Positions 10,478-21,116 are shown, counted from the first letter of the stretch. The stretch: DNA of 64,000 nucleotides from Lepidostoma basale (GCA_022606425.2 JAHDVF020001467.1:620001-684000), one strand, 5' to 3'. A program made the numbers and translations. The notes: a model not told the origin generated them from the sequence alone.

Positions 10478-10556
10478 CAACTACCTAACCATTACGGTTT
10501 CTCCGGAAGAGTCGGCAGCGAGAATAGATCGGCACATTGTTCTTTCTTGACTTACC
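10478..10556 (-). mobile_element. LINE-T tail fragment
   Basis: About 80 bp matching the terminal coding block and tail of LINE-T (CTAACCATTACGG, then CCGGAAGAGTCGGCAG) on the minus strand, strongly diverged. Confidence 0.55.
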
Positions 10557-10632
10557 TGAAAAAGTTGAAAAATCAATTAAAGTTATTATATTTTGCTTTA
10601 TACAAGCGATTTTATATTAACAGGATATGTAA

Positions 10633-10970
10633 CTTATTCTACAAACATAATTATAAACAAAACATTGAGATTATATTTTAAATTCGTGAAATCAACGATG
10701 AACTCGTCAGCAATTACACATGTCATTTGAAAAAATATTTTTTATAAATTTTCTGTTACATTTTACATAACGCTCCTAAAATATTTTTAAATAAAATTCT
10801 CCAAAAATTGTTTGGAAAATTTTTCTTAAAAATATAGGAGCGGAAAATGCAACATGCAACATAATTTTTTTTTTTTTTTTTTCAAATGACAAATGTAATT
10901 GCTGACGTTGATTTCACGATTTTCAAAGATAATCTCAATGTTTTGTTTATAATTATGTTTGTAGAATAAG
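10633..10970. repeat. Foldback element FB-K
   Basis: Long inverted repeat with ends CTTATTCTACAAACATAATT (10633) and its complement at 10970. The arms are about 105-115 bp with ATTGAGATTAT and TGATTTCACG blocks. A second inner palindrome at about 10772-10842 starts CTCCTAAAATATTTTTAA. A 20-nt T run sits in the right arm. No hammerhead core is visible, unlike most other foldbacks here. Confidence 0.8.
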
Positions 10971-10984
10971 TGATTTAACGTTAC

Positions 10985-11220
10985 TGCTATATTCGCCTTC
11001 ACTTTATGTTATGAAGTCATATTTGAATAAATATTATTGCACTTCGTATTTTTACAATTCTTTATTACACTTTTTACAGACATGTTTCGGTTGTGATCCA
11101 ACATTTTTCAATGTACAAAATGTCAAAATTTTGTACATTGAAAAATGTTGAATCACAACCGAAACATGTCTGTGAAAAGTGTAATAAATTAAGTGTTGTA
11201 AAAATGCGAAGTGCAAAGGA
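10985..11220. repeat. Foldback element FB-J, near-perfect hairpin
   Basis: The arms (about 11036-11131 and 11135-11220) are almost identical inverted copies joined by a 3-nt spacer, centred on TTTTGTACATTGAAAAATG. Each arm reads, outward, CATTGAAAAATGTTG, ATCACAACC, GAAACATGTCTGTG, which is hammerhead-like at its 3' half only. The upstream terminus CTATATTCGCCTTCACTTT is shared with FB-C. Mirror frames on both strands (66 and 110 codons) come from this symmetry. Confidence 0.8.
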
Positions 11221-11242
11221 ATTAAAATTACGTCATAAATAT

Positions 11243-11362
11243 AATAATACAAACGAAAAATTCTGTTTTCTAGAAGATTTATTTTATTTATTAAATATAT
11301 TGAAAACTTTGAAAACAGACCTTTTCATTCATTGTTCAAGAAACAATAAATTCATCAAATCA
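11243..11362. repeat. Foldback element FB-A, degraded
   Basis: Contains TTCTGTTTTCTAGAAG, then TTTGAAAACAGACC and the right terminus TTGTTCAAGAAACAATAAA. The middle of the element with the hammerhead-like core is deleted. Confidence 0.6.
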
Positions 11363-12071
11363 AATCACTATATCTATCATAATTATACTACATATCGATT
11401 TGACATGAAAAAGAGGAAGAAATAACTAATTTGATTCAATAATATATTTAATAAATATGCGAATCCTTACGAAATATTTCAAAATGGTACATGAGTTGTG
11501 GTATGAAGTTTTAGTTTATTTCTGAATTGCATTTTTCAATAATAATAATATTTAGGCTAATTTGTAAATCGCCGTTTTCATGAATAACTCACCTGAAGGA
11601 TGCTTAAAACTGAGCTTTTTTAAATTGAAGAAAGTAATTCGGCTAAATTTTGCATATTTTATTACAATTCACTCCATACATTCACGCCATCGTTTAAGAA
11701 GTCTACATAAATTAACCTCGCTTAAAGGATTACACAAACTAAACAAAAACGACTCAATGACGCGTACTTGATTAATTTTTTGATTTTTCCCGGAGGAGAT
11801 AAATTTTAACTTTGTCCTAACGATTAGCATACGATGTGTTGCGACTCTCTTATGAAATCACTTATGCAGCTGTTAATTGGTTACCCAAATTGACTTCAAT
11901 ACATTTCAACATATTTTTGTTAGTTCTTAATTTTTTATTTGATTGTTACAGATTTCATATTGTTGAATTCTTATTATTTGAAAATTATTTTGTTTGAAAA
12001 TTATTCTCCATAGATGGCGTTAGTGGGTCGGTTGTATAGGTTAATTCTGGAAAAAAATTCACTAGTGCAAC
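11363..12071. other. No gene; short AGCGCC repeat at 11556
   Basis: AT-rich. At 11556-11610 there is a copy of a ~45-bp dispersed motif (GTAAATCGCCGTTTTCATGA, then CCTGAAGGATGC) also seen at 12964, 17369 and 41279. CCATAGATGGCG occurs at 12008, just before SINE-2. Confidence 0.45.
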
Positions 12072-12320
12072 CAAATCTACATAGATGGCTGACTGAAACT
12101 GCCACGTGAAGATAAATATGGATTTTGAAGTATATATACGTACATCTTCCAAAAATTTGTCATGCAGGATCACAATAACAAATGTGGAATGGGGAATGTT
12201 GTAATTACATAAAGCATGCGCTTAACCCAACCAATGACAAGTCATAAGTCCTGTAAACACCTTGATCATCCATGTTCAGTTTCCAGTTTACGTCTTCGTC
12301 TCTATTGAGATACAATTAAA
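12072..12320 (+). mobile_element. SINE-2 copy
   Basis: Nearly identical to the 2493-2736 insert over its full length, from TACATAGATGGCTGAC to GAGATACAATTAAAAA. The two copies start at the same base, which supports a true 5' end. I cannot define its target duplication. Confidence 0.75.
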
Positions 12321-12347
12321 AATTTGTTGAATTCTTTTATTTATTTT

Positions 12348-12574
12348 CTTCCACGCAACAGGTCGTTCGAACCCAATTACTATATACAATTTATTTTAAC
12401 TAGTATATTATATTGATTCTCATGACGTGTGATAGGTAGTCAATCTCTTGCCATTTTATTGTCACTAGAATACTACACCAGATCAAAGACAGTGTGACAA
12501 TCACACTGCCATCGCCGGAATCGAATCCGGGACCTTCGGTATGGCAATCTCTTATCACTCTCTCACGAAACCTC
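12348..12574 (-). mobile_element. SINE-1, tail type II
   Basis: Minus-strand copy. The B box is changed to GGATTCGATTCC and the A box is poor (CTCTCACGAAACC replaces the usual head). Body and type II tail (GGTTCGAACGACCTG) are clear. Confidence 0.8.
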
Positions 12575-13795
12575 CCCTCTGTAACATTCCCCTAAGCATC
12601 CACGACTATATGAACTAAACACTATTTATAACACTGCCCTTAATAATGGATACACATCGGAGTATAGACAAAATCCTCACAAATAACAGTCTGCAACAAA
12701 ATACATAGAAAATGTACAAGATTACACATTTATGTGTATAGAATTCTACGATGATCGTAAAAATTATATGTAAAACTAGCAATAACATCTAAAATAAAAA
12801 CATACATCTAAATAAAAATTGGCATATATAATACAGTCTCAAGAGTGATAACTGCCATCAAACAAAGGGGCAGGTTGTTTAACACCAGATATTTGGAACA
12901 CTTTTGCTCATAATGAAATAAAAAAATCTCAATTTGTAAATGCTTCTAATAATAAATTTGATGATTTGTAAAGCGCCGTTTTTATGAATATATTATCGCA
13001 AGGGCGCTAGATAATGTTTCATTATCCTCAACCGCTCTCAGAACGAAAACAGCACAGGCTAAACTTCCTGGAACAACTAGAAAATCAAAAGCACAATTAG
13101 ACACATCCTTATAATTTCAAATAAATCTATGCGTTAAATCTGCCGAAATGATGCTGCGCTATTAAACATTTTTAATAAAGCACAGATCACGGGACCACAC
13201 GCCTCTGGTTCTGGTTTACGTTAAGAATGGCTTTCTGGTTAATAAGCAGAATGACTTTCTGGTTCATATTCCGAATTTAAAAGGGTTAAACGCATTAAGA
13301 GTAAATAAGCGTCGGATGTCTCAATAAAGTTGATTAATGCCCGCGATTGACAAGAAATGGGCCGTCGCTAACTGAGAAAAACGACCGAAAACGATTTATT
13401 TATATGAAAAAAATATAGAATTAATCCACTTCTCGGTTAGTATTTCTTTCGTTTATTGAATAACTTAAACGGAATATGACAGGATCGAATACATTACGCC
13501 ACCTTGCTTCAAAGGTTGCGTTATTTATGTGCAATTATATTTTCGTAAGATTCATTACTGTTTATTGGCGGAATTTATGAATGCGGCGCTTTTTAATGAA
13601 TATTTTTATGATAGTCTCGGTGTCACCGTGCAGCTCATAGATTCTCTAAGTGATTTTTTCCTGCTGAATACCTCCCGTCCAGACTAAATAATTTTGTAGA
13701 ATGATTGCGACGGGGGAGTCCCGTTTAACTTTGCAGCAAACTAAAAAGTGTATTTTCCGAGGATACATTATATATTAAAAAATATATATATATAT
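12575..13795. other. No gene; more complex unique DNA at 13000-13740
   Basis: The second AGCGCC motif lies at 12964-13010. From 13010 to 13740 the sequence is not repetitive within the window and lacks long open frames. A TA-rich run begins at about 13775. Confidence 0.4.
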
Positions 13796-14192
13796 TTTTT
13801 GTTTCTTGAAAAATGGAAAAATGGTAAGACTCAATTATTAATAACTAATACGAATGAAAACGTTTCTTTTTATGTACTTTGTATACAATACAAATATTAT
13901 TAAAAATATATATATATATATATATATATTTTCTGCGAGTCCTTCATCATGATATTATGTAAAATAAAAAAAAATAAATAAAAACAATATTTTCACGAAT
14001 GTCAATTTTGGCAGATATTAAAATATGTCTATATATTCTATGTGAATGACTTGTTTCGCTTGTCTTAGGCACTATCAAATGTTTAAAAAATATATCAAAT
14101 TTTTATAATGCCTTAGACAAGCAAAACATTTCATTCACATTAAACATAATAAAACTTCTAGAAAACAGATGTTTTCATTCGTATGAATTATT
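13796..14192. repeat. FB-A copies around a TA microsatellite
   Basis: A partial left arm with TTTGTTTCTTGAAAAATGG starts at 13798. A (TA)n tract occupies 13905-13931. A fuller palindromic FB-A lies at 14028-14192 (CATTCTATGTGAATGAC, GGCACTATCAAATG; then ATGCCTTAGACAAGC, CATTCGTATGAATT). The hammerhead-like core is altered in both arms. Confidence 0.65.
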
Positions 14193-14448
14193 TTAAATGA
14201 TAACATTTTTCACCAATTTATTTTTTATATAATAGAATTGTGATTTAAAATTTCTGCTTATACTTTGTGTTGAGGATACATACCAATTTGAACACATTGT
14301 ATTTTCACGACAGTTTTTTTGCAGAAATCATCTGATTATTAACAACAGGAATTCAGTGTGCACTTTTAAATTTAATGTATTATAATTCTAACGATATTAT
14401 TGATATCCAATTTTGTAGTTATTACACAATTTTTTTATTTTTTATATA
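14193..14448. other. Spacer upstream of mariner
   Basis: AT-rich, with a short fragment of the ACTTTGTGTTG foldback terminus near 14262. The TA target dinucleotide of the mariner is at 14447-14448. Confidence 0.4.
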
Positions 14449-15732
14449 TTGGGTGTATGCATTAATTCGTGCGGTTTTCTAAGAGAGGGCGTTTTTAGTA
14501 TTATTTCACGTCGTGTTCATCAGTGACTATATTCATTTGAAAGCTACTGTCATTGCGCGTCTTTTTTAGTATATGTCATTTGGTTGAAGCATAAACAATT
14601 TTTTTTTCTATTCATTTGAAAATGTCGATCTTTGTGCCAGATAAAGTGTTTTTGGGGGGAGTTCTTCTTCATTACTTTAACATGAAGAAAAGAGAATCGT
14701 ATTTTAGTGGAGGTTTATGGTGACCATGTTTTAGTTGATCGAACGTGCCCGAAGTGGTTTGCACGGTTTAAAAGTGGCAATTTAGACTTCGAAGACGAAA
14801 AACTACCCGGACAGCCAAAAAAGTTTGAAGATGAAGAATTGGAGGCATTGCTCGATGAAGATGCGTACCAAACGCAAGAAAAACTTGCAAAATCATTGGG
14901 AGTTAATCAAGCAACCATTTCCAGATGTTTAAAAGCATTGGGATTCATCCAAAAGCTTGGAAATTGGGTGCCGTATGAATTGAGGCCAAAAGACGTCGAA
15001 CGCCGATTCTGCATGTAGGAAATGTTGCTTGAACGCAACAAAAATAAGTCATTTTTGCATCGGATTGTCACTGGTGATGAAAATGAATTCATTACGATAA
15101 CCCCAAGCGCAATAAATCGTATGTGAAGCCCGGCCAACCATCAACATCCACGGCAAAGCCGAATATCCATGGCGCCGATGTAATGCTCTGTATTTGGTGG
15201 GATCACACGGGTGTGTTGTATTATGAGCTGTTGAAATCGGGTCAGACGATCAAAAGAAACCTCTACCGAACACAATTGATTCATTTGAAGAGAGCGATCG
15301 CGGAAAAACGACCAGAATATGCGACTAGACACGAATCCATAATTCTCCATCATGAAAACGCACGGCCACATGTTGCAAGACCAGTTAAAAACTATTTGGA
15401 AAACAGTGGGTGGGAAGTTCTACCTCACCCGCCGTATAGCCCAGACATGCCCCCTTTTGATTACTACTTGTTCAGATCAATGCAGAATGCCCTCACCGGA
15501 ATAGGTTTCACTTCAGAACAGGGTATCAAAAATTGTCTCGATTCATTCTTGGCCGCCAAGCCAGAGAAGTTCTTTTGGGATGGAATCCACAAACTGCCAA
15601 AAAGATGGGCAAATTTTGTAGCTTCCCATGGACAATACTTTGAACATTGAATGTATAACCATTTTTCACAATAAAGCCTTAATTTTCGAAAAAAAAAACG
15701 CACGATTAAATTATATATTGGGAGTATCCCAA
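14449..15732 (+). mobile_element. Mariner (cecropia-like), degraded
   Basis: A 1,284-bp element, the usual mariner length, bounded by TTGGGTGTATGCATTAATTC at the 5' end and a diverged inverted copy ending CCCAA at 15732, each next to a TA. The inner TIR parts (TTAATTCGTGCGG and CGCACGATTAAA) match in inverted orientation. The 3' TIR carries about 10 extra bases that create a perfect 13-bp palindrome (15711-15723 with 15727-15739). It encodes the broken transposase described separately. Confidence 0.9.
14622..15650 (+). pseudogene. Mariner transposase pseudogene
   Basis: Cut-and-paste transposase of the DD34D family, cecropia-like by its N-terminus (MSIFVPDKVFL at the ATG at 14622). Damage visible: a frameshift at about 14695-14707; an in-frame TAG at 15016-15018; a 1-nt deletion with a TGA at 15084-15086 just after the first catalytic Asp (GAT 15076-15078, in TGDE). 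The second Asp is changed to Glu (GAA 15354-15356, HHENARPH). The third Asp is kept (15459-15461), giving the expected 34-residue spacing. The C-terminal run to 15650 is otherwise open. Not functional. Confidence 0.93.
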
Positions 15733-15749
15733 TATATAATTAATAATAA

Positions 15750-16541
15750 TATGTTGGCCATGTGAGGAATCGGAAAAATCGAAGTGCGTGAATGATACGA
15801 TGTATGAATGTTGAGGATTCAAGAAAAGTATGACGGGAAACTGACATGACATACTGTATGACATACCTGGGACACAATATTCGATTGGGCCGAGATAACT
15901 AAACCGTACAGCTAAAAAGTAGAATTGGACTAAGCTGGGCAGCTTTCGGAAACATGAGTTACATCCTTAAAAATCGGAAAATACCGATCAATCTGAAACG
16001 AAAAGTCTATGAAGCCTGCGTTCTGCCAGTTGGTACTTATGGTCCTGAAACTTTTACATTGTCCAAACAAAGTGCCGAGAAACTACGAGTGACCCAAAGA
16101 GCCATGGAAAGTGTCATGTTAGGAATAAGCCTAAGAGACAGAGTCATAAACGATATGGTGAGAGAAAAAACAAAGGTCTCTGACATCATCCACCGGGTGC
16201 CGACTCTAAAATGGCAATGGGGAGGTCATGTAGCCAGAAGCACAGATGAAAAGTGGACAAGAAAACTGCTGACTTGGAGACCGTGGACGGCAAAGAGAAG
16301 TGCAGGGCGACTGCAACTACGGTGGGAGGATGATCTGAACAGACACGTCGGAAAAACTTGGATGCAATCTGCACAGGACAGAATGACATGGAAGCGAATG
16401 AAGGAGACCTTTGTCCAGGAGTGGACGGGAATATGCTGAGGAAGAAGAAGAAGATGACGGGAAAGAACAGTTGTGACGGTCCATTCTTGTTGCCTACCCT
16501 TTTGAGAGACGGCGTGACGGTTAGGTAGTTAGTTTGTTAAT
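15750..16541 (+). mobile_element. LINE-T 3' end, split by an RTE insertion
   Basis: LINE-T coding block (GTTGGCCATGTGAGG, then ATGTATGAATGTTGAGG) runs to 15840 and resumes at 16454-16541 with the terminal block, TGA, and a decayed TTAG tail. The gap is filled by an RTE fragment flanked by the duplicated LINE-T sequence ATGACGGGAAA. The conserved hairpin has decayed (ACCCTTTTGAGAG). Confidence 0.88.
15841..16453 (+). mobile_element. RTE-type LINE 3' end with (GAA)n tail
   Basis: A 613-bp 5'-truncated insert with the 11-bp target duplication ATGACGGGAAA (15830-15840, 16454-16464). It encodes the end of a reverse transcriptase ORF: YLGHNIRLGRDN, a stop at 15900, then an open 161-codon stretch (15954-16439) with VLPVGTYGPETFTL, LRVTQRAMESVMLG, LRDRV, WQWGGHVAR and AGRLQLRWEDD. 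These are typical of RTE-like LINEs in insects. The stop codon is followed at once by GGAAGAAGAAGAAG, so there is virtually no 3' UTR. Confidence 0.9.
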
Positions 16542-17534
16542 AATCTTTTTTTTTGTTTTTATGAATAGTAAGACAGTTTTCATATATTATATATGTTTTT
16601 TGGATAGCGTTGATTTTTTATTTTATTTTCATTGAAGCTTAGAGCTCTATATTAAATTACGCGGTGTCGACATATAAATGTGTTTTAAAAATTCCTTTCA
16701 ATTAAAGAATTTCTCGGCTGCTCGAGATAGCATCTCTCACGGCCGGTGAATGCTGGTATTTAATTCACATTATCGCAACTGAGATGTCAATTATCTTCAC
16801 ATGAGAAATGATGATGAGCAGATTATTTTAGTGTAGTCTTCATCTCATGGTGGAGGCACGTGTGCTGATCGGTTCGATAAGCTCGTCCAAACGTAATTCA
16901 ATCAAACATTCAGCAATCTGAGGATTAGTCAAAATATATTTAATGATATATAAGGTAAACATCTATCTCAAGCTTTGAGAATTATCCTTTGCGTGAGGTG
17001 CATTAGTTTTGATCTCGGTTGCAGCTAGCGTGTAAGATTAGAAGTTGAATTGAAGCCAACACCATTAGCAATATTTCACGTGGTCAGGACGGTGTTATTA
17101 ATGCCTTTCTGAGGGTAAGATGCATCTTTTCTTCGCCATTTGTAACGAAACTGTTGCTGAAAATTTTATAATTTATATTTACAAAGAAAGAAGTTGAAAA
17201 ATATTAGAAGATAAATCTTTACTAATTTTTTCATTTTTCAAGATATTTTTTCAATTAGGTGTCATGCCCAATTTAAACATTTATACTTTGTTCTACTATA
17301 CTTTCTAACCGATCGCGAAAATCAGATGCAGGGTTCACATTTAGATTTTTAGATTTAAAACAATCTTCATGCGCCCTTGAGGTGATTACATCACAAAAAC
17401 GGCGCTTTAAAAGTTAGCATATTATTATTGTTGTTATTATTATTATTATTATTAATGGATAATTGCCTTAAAACGTATTTTCAATACTAAGCCTAGGAAT
17501 ATTAGGTTATAAATAAACGCATTTAAGCAGAATC
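16542..17534. other. No gene; unique DNA, AGCGCC motif, ATT microsatellite
   Basis: 16640-17110 looks unique and fairly complex with no long frame. The AGCGCC motif is on the minus strand at 17369-17412. An (ATT)n tract lies at 17425-17456. Confidence 0.4.
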
Positions 17535-17935
17535 TTTTAGACGAATGTATTAAAAATGTGTATCATAGAGTGTCTAATGAAAATATAACAAGTCAATGCT
17601 CTGCGAATGAAAGTGCAAAATAATGAAAGGAACCTTAAGATAGTTTGGAAATATGGAAAGAATGAATGAAGAAAAAATAGTAAAAAATTATATGTTAACG
17701 ATATAAATGAAACTTAAATAGAGGACGATCGAGGAAAACGTGGTACGATCAAATAAATCAAATATTGAATGTCGGCCACCTGCGAAGTCGGAAAAATCGA
17801 CGCGCGTGCATGACATGATGTATAAATGATGAGTTGTGGAATCAATAAGAATACGTCAGAAAAGAAAAGTGCGGCAAATTCTCTCTGCCTACTCCTTCGA
17901 GGAGACGTCGTGATGGTTAGTTAGTTTACCTTAGG
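17535..17935 (+). mobile_element. LINE-T 3' end
   Basis: A 5'-truncated copy of about 400 bp. Blocks for R-V-S-N-E-N-I, K-G-T-L-R, RGRSRKTWYDQINQ and CRPPAKSEKS-like out-of-frame sequence are recognisable. It ends CTACTCCTTCGAGGAGACG, TGATGG and TTAGTTAGTTT. The terminal hairpin re-pairs as CTCC/GGAG. Frameshifts make it non-coding. Confidence 0.83.
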
Positions 17936-18278
17936 GTATATATGTTGTTATCTTTTTTGTATCGCTGTATATATACGTAATACCGACTCCTTCGGCTGAT
18001 ATTAATGCAGAGAATTATATTTAAAAATAATAATAATAAAAGTTCAATGAAATAAGCCAAAATCATGGGTCCGAATCAATATAAATTTAACAAAAATTAT
18101 ATCCGGAATCAAAAGTCATCCAAAACGATTTTTCTTTAATATCTTGTTAACGGCAACTTTACCTGAATAAAAACATCTATGATGATATTGTAAATTTGTA
18201 CATTTTCTACATAAAGACATTTACAGCCTTCTGCGAGAAATGGCGAAGTTGGACAAATTATATTTAAATAAAATAATA
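17936..18278. other. No feature recognised
   Basis: AT-rich, with a short palindromic TATATGTTGTTAT area. Nothing supportable. Confidence 0.4.
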
Positions 18279-18399
18279 ATCTTCTTCTTTTTTTTTGTCC
18301 TGTCACACCTCCGTGGTGCATAGGGCTTCAAGGAATCTTCTCCACCCGACTCTATCGCATGCCTGATGCTTAATATCTTCCCAAGTGAGGCCTTTGGCA
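18279..18399 (-). mobile_element. LINE 3' end fragment with (GAA)-type tail
   Basis: The minus strand reads a coding-like block (GCCTCACTTGGGAAGATATT, then GATAGAGTCGGGTGGAG) ending in AAAAAAAAGAAGAAGAT. The pattern of a truncated coding end running into a GAA tail matches the other LINE ends here. The family is not one of those translated elsewhere in the window. Confidence 0.55.
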
Positions 18400-18404
18400 A
18401 AATA

Positions 18405-18570
18405 ATAATACACTTTTAGTAATTTGTATTGACACTACTTTATTTGGTAACACCAACCGGTTTCGCTCTCATCGGAGCTACGTCAGCTAAAATGGTGTTA
18501 ATACAAATACTAAAATTGTAATTTTATTTCATGTAATAATGTCACACCACAAATTAAGTGCTTCATACAA
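18405..18570. repeat. Foldback element FB-D2
   Basis: Inverted arms CACTTTTAGTAATTTGTATT (18411) and AATACAAATACTAAAATTG (about 18499-18518). It contains the hammerhead-like core at 18447-18490. The flank GTCACACCACAAATTAAGTG at 18541 recurs at 62482 and, inverted, at 61488. Confidence 0.65.
18447..18490 (-). ncRNA. Hammerhead-like motif, family FB-D2
   Basis: The minus strand reads CTGACGT (18486-18480, last core A changed to T), A, stem II GCTC/GAGC, GAAA (18464-18461), the palindrome ACCGGT and a GTT site. Stem I pairing is poor. One core change plus weak stem I suggest inactivity. Confidence 0.45.
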
Positions 18571-19224
18571 TATTTTAAATTAAGTTTACCTAATTTTACT
18601 GAACTGTAAAGCGATCTCAAATTATTATTGAAAACAGTTATTTTAGAGCCAGCATGCACCAGTATCGTGATACCAACGTCAAAATAATATAATGGCACTG
18701 CAAAAACTGGAATAACGAATTACGATTTTGAATAAGATTTTAATTTTCTGAAATTGCAATTATTTATGTATATTAATGACGAAACTAATTGTTTTTGACG
18801 TTAATCAATAGCCAAGCGCTGGTGGTCCATAGTTAAAATAGTAGACATGGCAGTTGTTAATATATATTATATATGTGAGGTCCGAAAGATAATTTCCTAT
18901 GTATTAACTATGATTTCCTTTGATTAAATTTGATTTCAAAGCTTCTTAAATGTAATAAATAATATCCATTAAGCGTTCAAATTTAGGATGTCATAATAAA
19001 GAGGAGAGTTATCATGATCTGTACTCTCGGTGGAAGATGACGTAAAGCTGTATCGAGATAACAATAATAACGAGAGAGATCTGCATTCTGAAGTGCCGTG
19101 GGCAGGGATGACGCAAGCGACAAATGGAAACGCATCTTAAGGAGTGCAAACATTATTATTTCGTCAATGGAGACAAAAATAAGGCAGCATTTATAACTGT
19201 AAGAATGTACACGAGTACACACTT
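18571..19224. other. No gene; unique-looking 18980-19220
   Basis: 18980-19220 is non-repetitive within the window and of balanced composition. The 85-codon minus frame at 18983-19240 has no domain I recognise and is likely chance. Confidence 0.4.
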
Positions 19225-19560
19225 GAATGCTTAAATGCAAAAAATATAGAATTTTTCATGAATCGTACTTTGTACGTACATAGAATGTTCAAAAAATATA
19301 TGTTAACGATGTAAATGGAACCAGAAATAGAGGAAGACCGAGGAAAACGTGGCACGATAAAATAAATCAAAGATTGAATGTCGGCCATGTGAGGAGTCAG
19401 AGAAATCAACGCGCGTGCATGACACGATGTATGAATGTTGAGGAATCGAGAGAAATATGTGGCAGTCCGGAAAGAAAAGTGTGGCAGTCCATTATTTCTA
19501 CCTACCTCTTCGGGGGAGACGGCGTGATGGTTAGTTAGTTAGTTAGTTAGTTAGTTAGAA
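19225..19560 (+). mobile_element. LINE-T deletion subfamily (copy 1)
   Basis: The copy carries a private junction: the upstream block jumps to GAATCGTACTTTGTACGTAC and then to AAAAAATATATGTTAACG, where the normal coding block resumes. The copy at 32080-32492 has the same junction. It ends GGGGGAGACGGCGTGATGG and six to seven TTAG units (19528-19558), the longest tail in the window. Confidence 0.85.
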
Positions 19561-19680
19561 TGTTCAGTGTATCCAACGATATGGTAGTAATAGACATATT
19601 GACAAAAATCTTATAAAAATACAATAATTTTTAAGTATCATAAATTAACATAACTTGATTGTCTCTCTAGTTTTTAGTTT

Positions 19681-19728
19681 AATACCTGAAGATGGAAGCA
19701 ACGACTTCTGAAACATCCTGTAATATTC
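19681..19728 (+). ncRNA. Hammerhead-like motif, unassigned family
   Basis: CTGAAGA (19686-19692), T, stem II GGAAG/CTTCT with one GU pair (19694-19698, 19705-19709), GAAA (19710-19713), then CATCCTG in place of CATGTC. Stem I shows ATAC/GTA-type pairing over three bases. The cleavage site is changed, so it is probably dead. The common foldback terminus CTTCTATATTCGCC follows about 30 bp downstream. Confidence 0.45.
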
Positions 19729-19744
19729 AAATTTTATTAGATTT

Positions 19745-19880
19745 AACGATTTCTTCTATATTCGCCTTCACTTTGTGTTGTGGGTTCATATTTTAGTAAA
19801 TATAATTATACTATGTGTTACAAATTTTTTTTTCACTGAACTCGGACATGTTCGGTAACATGTCCGAGTAAGTAAGTAAC
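19745..19880. repeat. Foldback terminus and perfect hairpin
   Basis: It starts with the terminus CTATATTCGCCTTCACTTTG and contains ACTCGGACATGTT-CGGT-AACATGTCCGAGT (19839-19868 approx.), a perfect 13-bp hairpin. This may be a collapsed relative of FB-C or FB-J. Confidence 0.5.
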
Positions 19881-21116
19881 CTTTATCAATGTATATAATT
19901 TTAACAATCAAATAAAACAGAGCTGTCACTTATAAACTAAATGGAGATCTAGTTATTTATAAAAGTGGAAGGGGTATAATTAGGATTGAGGAGAGGGGAG
20001 ATGTAACGGGAACATATCGAGTGTAAGGGGTATAATAAGGACTTAACTGTTTTTTTTTTATTTAAAAATCTTGTGAAAAGTGAAAATTCGGAGTATTTTT
20101 TTGTATACTTAATTTTTTTTTGAAAGCAGAATAAATGCGATGAAAGTAATATCTCTTAGAACTTCTCGAAGCGCAATGTCTAATTTCACTTCTTATTTTT
20201 CTTAGTGTCAATAGCAAGTTAATCTCGTAAGGATGATCTAAACAGGGTCTCAACACTTATATTTCTCTTGCCATTGTGGTGTAAAGTTTTGCCGACTTTC
20301 ATCGTTATTAAAGGCGCCTCGTATAGTTACTCCACACACGGAGGCACTTTTCTTGCCCCCTCTAATTTCACTATTATAATGCAGGACAAAAAACGAAAAC
20401 GTCAGCTTTTGGTCGTCTTATTTATTTTCTCTTCGATATTTATCTGTTGGTTACCAGTTTATGCATAGCTACTCTATATTCACATCTAGTTACTAACGGA
20501 AACAAAATTAAAAACAGTTTTATTGTAAATTAAAGATATTTTAACAATGAGCATTTGTCCTGTTGTGTTCCAGGAAAGACGTATGGTTGATTACTAATTT
20601 CCTGGCGTCCTTTTTATATAAATCTGATTTTTTTTTATCTCGTTGTGGTTATATAATGTTTTATGACATTTGAAATTTCTTACAAGCATTCTTCACTGTG
20701 ATCAGGATAGGAAGAGGTTTGAAAATTAAATCTTTTTATTTCACACCGCGGACGTTTTGACAGCTGACAAATTTGGTACACGGGAACCAATTCTAATCTA
20801 TTTTTCCAGGTGAACAAATCGGATTCTTTAACGAATTAGGAACGTCGAAATATTTGTAACTAAACATTTTTCTCGAAATTCACGCATTCCGGGAGGATTA
20901 AAATGACAGCATCTTCGCTGAGATTCTAATATAATATTTTGTTTTTCTAAGCAATATCCCGTAGGCGAAAGATTATTTTGTTTGTATTCATAAATTGAAA
21001 TAATTTATCAAATTTGTTTTTACAATATATGTTATATTTAAATCATAGTGGATTATACGTGACCATTTATTCAGAAGGGGAAATAGAGAGAATTTACCAT
21101 TTTACTCTACTATTTT
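19881..21116. other. No gene; dispersed repeat L at 20204-20300
   Basis: Repeat L (TGTCAATAGCAAG, then GCCATTGTGGTGTAAAGTTT) recurs diverged at 41684-41765. The 64- and 66-codon frames near here match nothing. 20560-20960 looks unique. Confidence 0.4.

Noticed and set aside
11052..11425. Pair of open frames with CxxC-like motifs on both strands (CEKCNK and CKKCNK)
   Set aside because: Both are read from the two arms of the FB-J palindrome, so the peptides are mirror products of one repeat and not a zinc-binding protein.
14622..15650. Active mariner transposase
   Set aside because: Two frameshifts, two stops and the second catalytic Asp changed to Glu rule out an active product from this copy.
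19535..19560. TTAGG telomeric repeat
   Set aside because: The unit is TTAG, 4 bp, always directly after the LINE-T terminal block; it is the LINE tail and not the insect telomere repeat.
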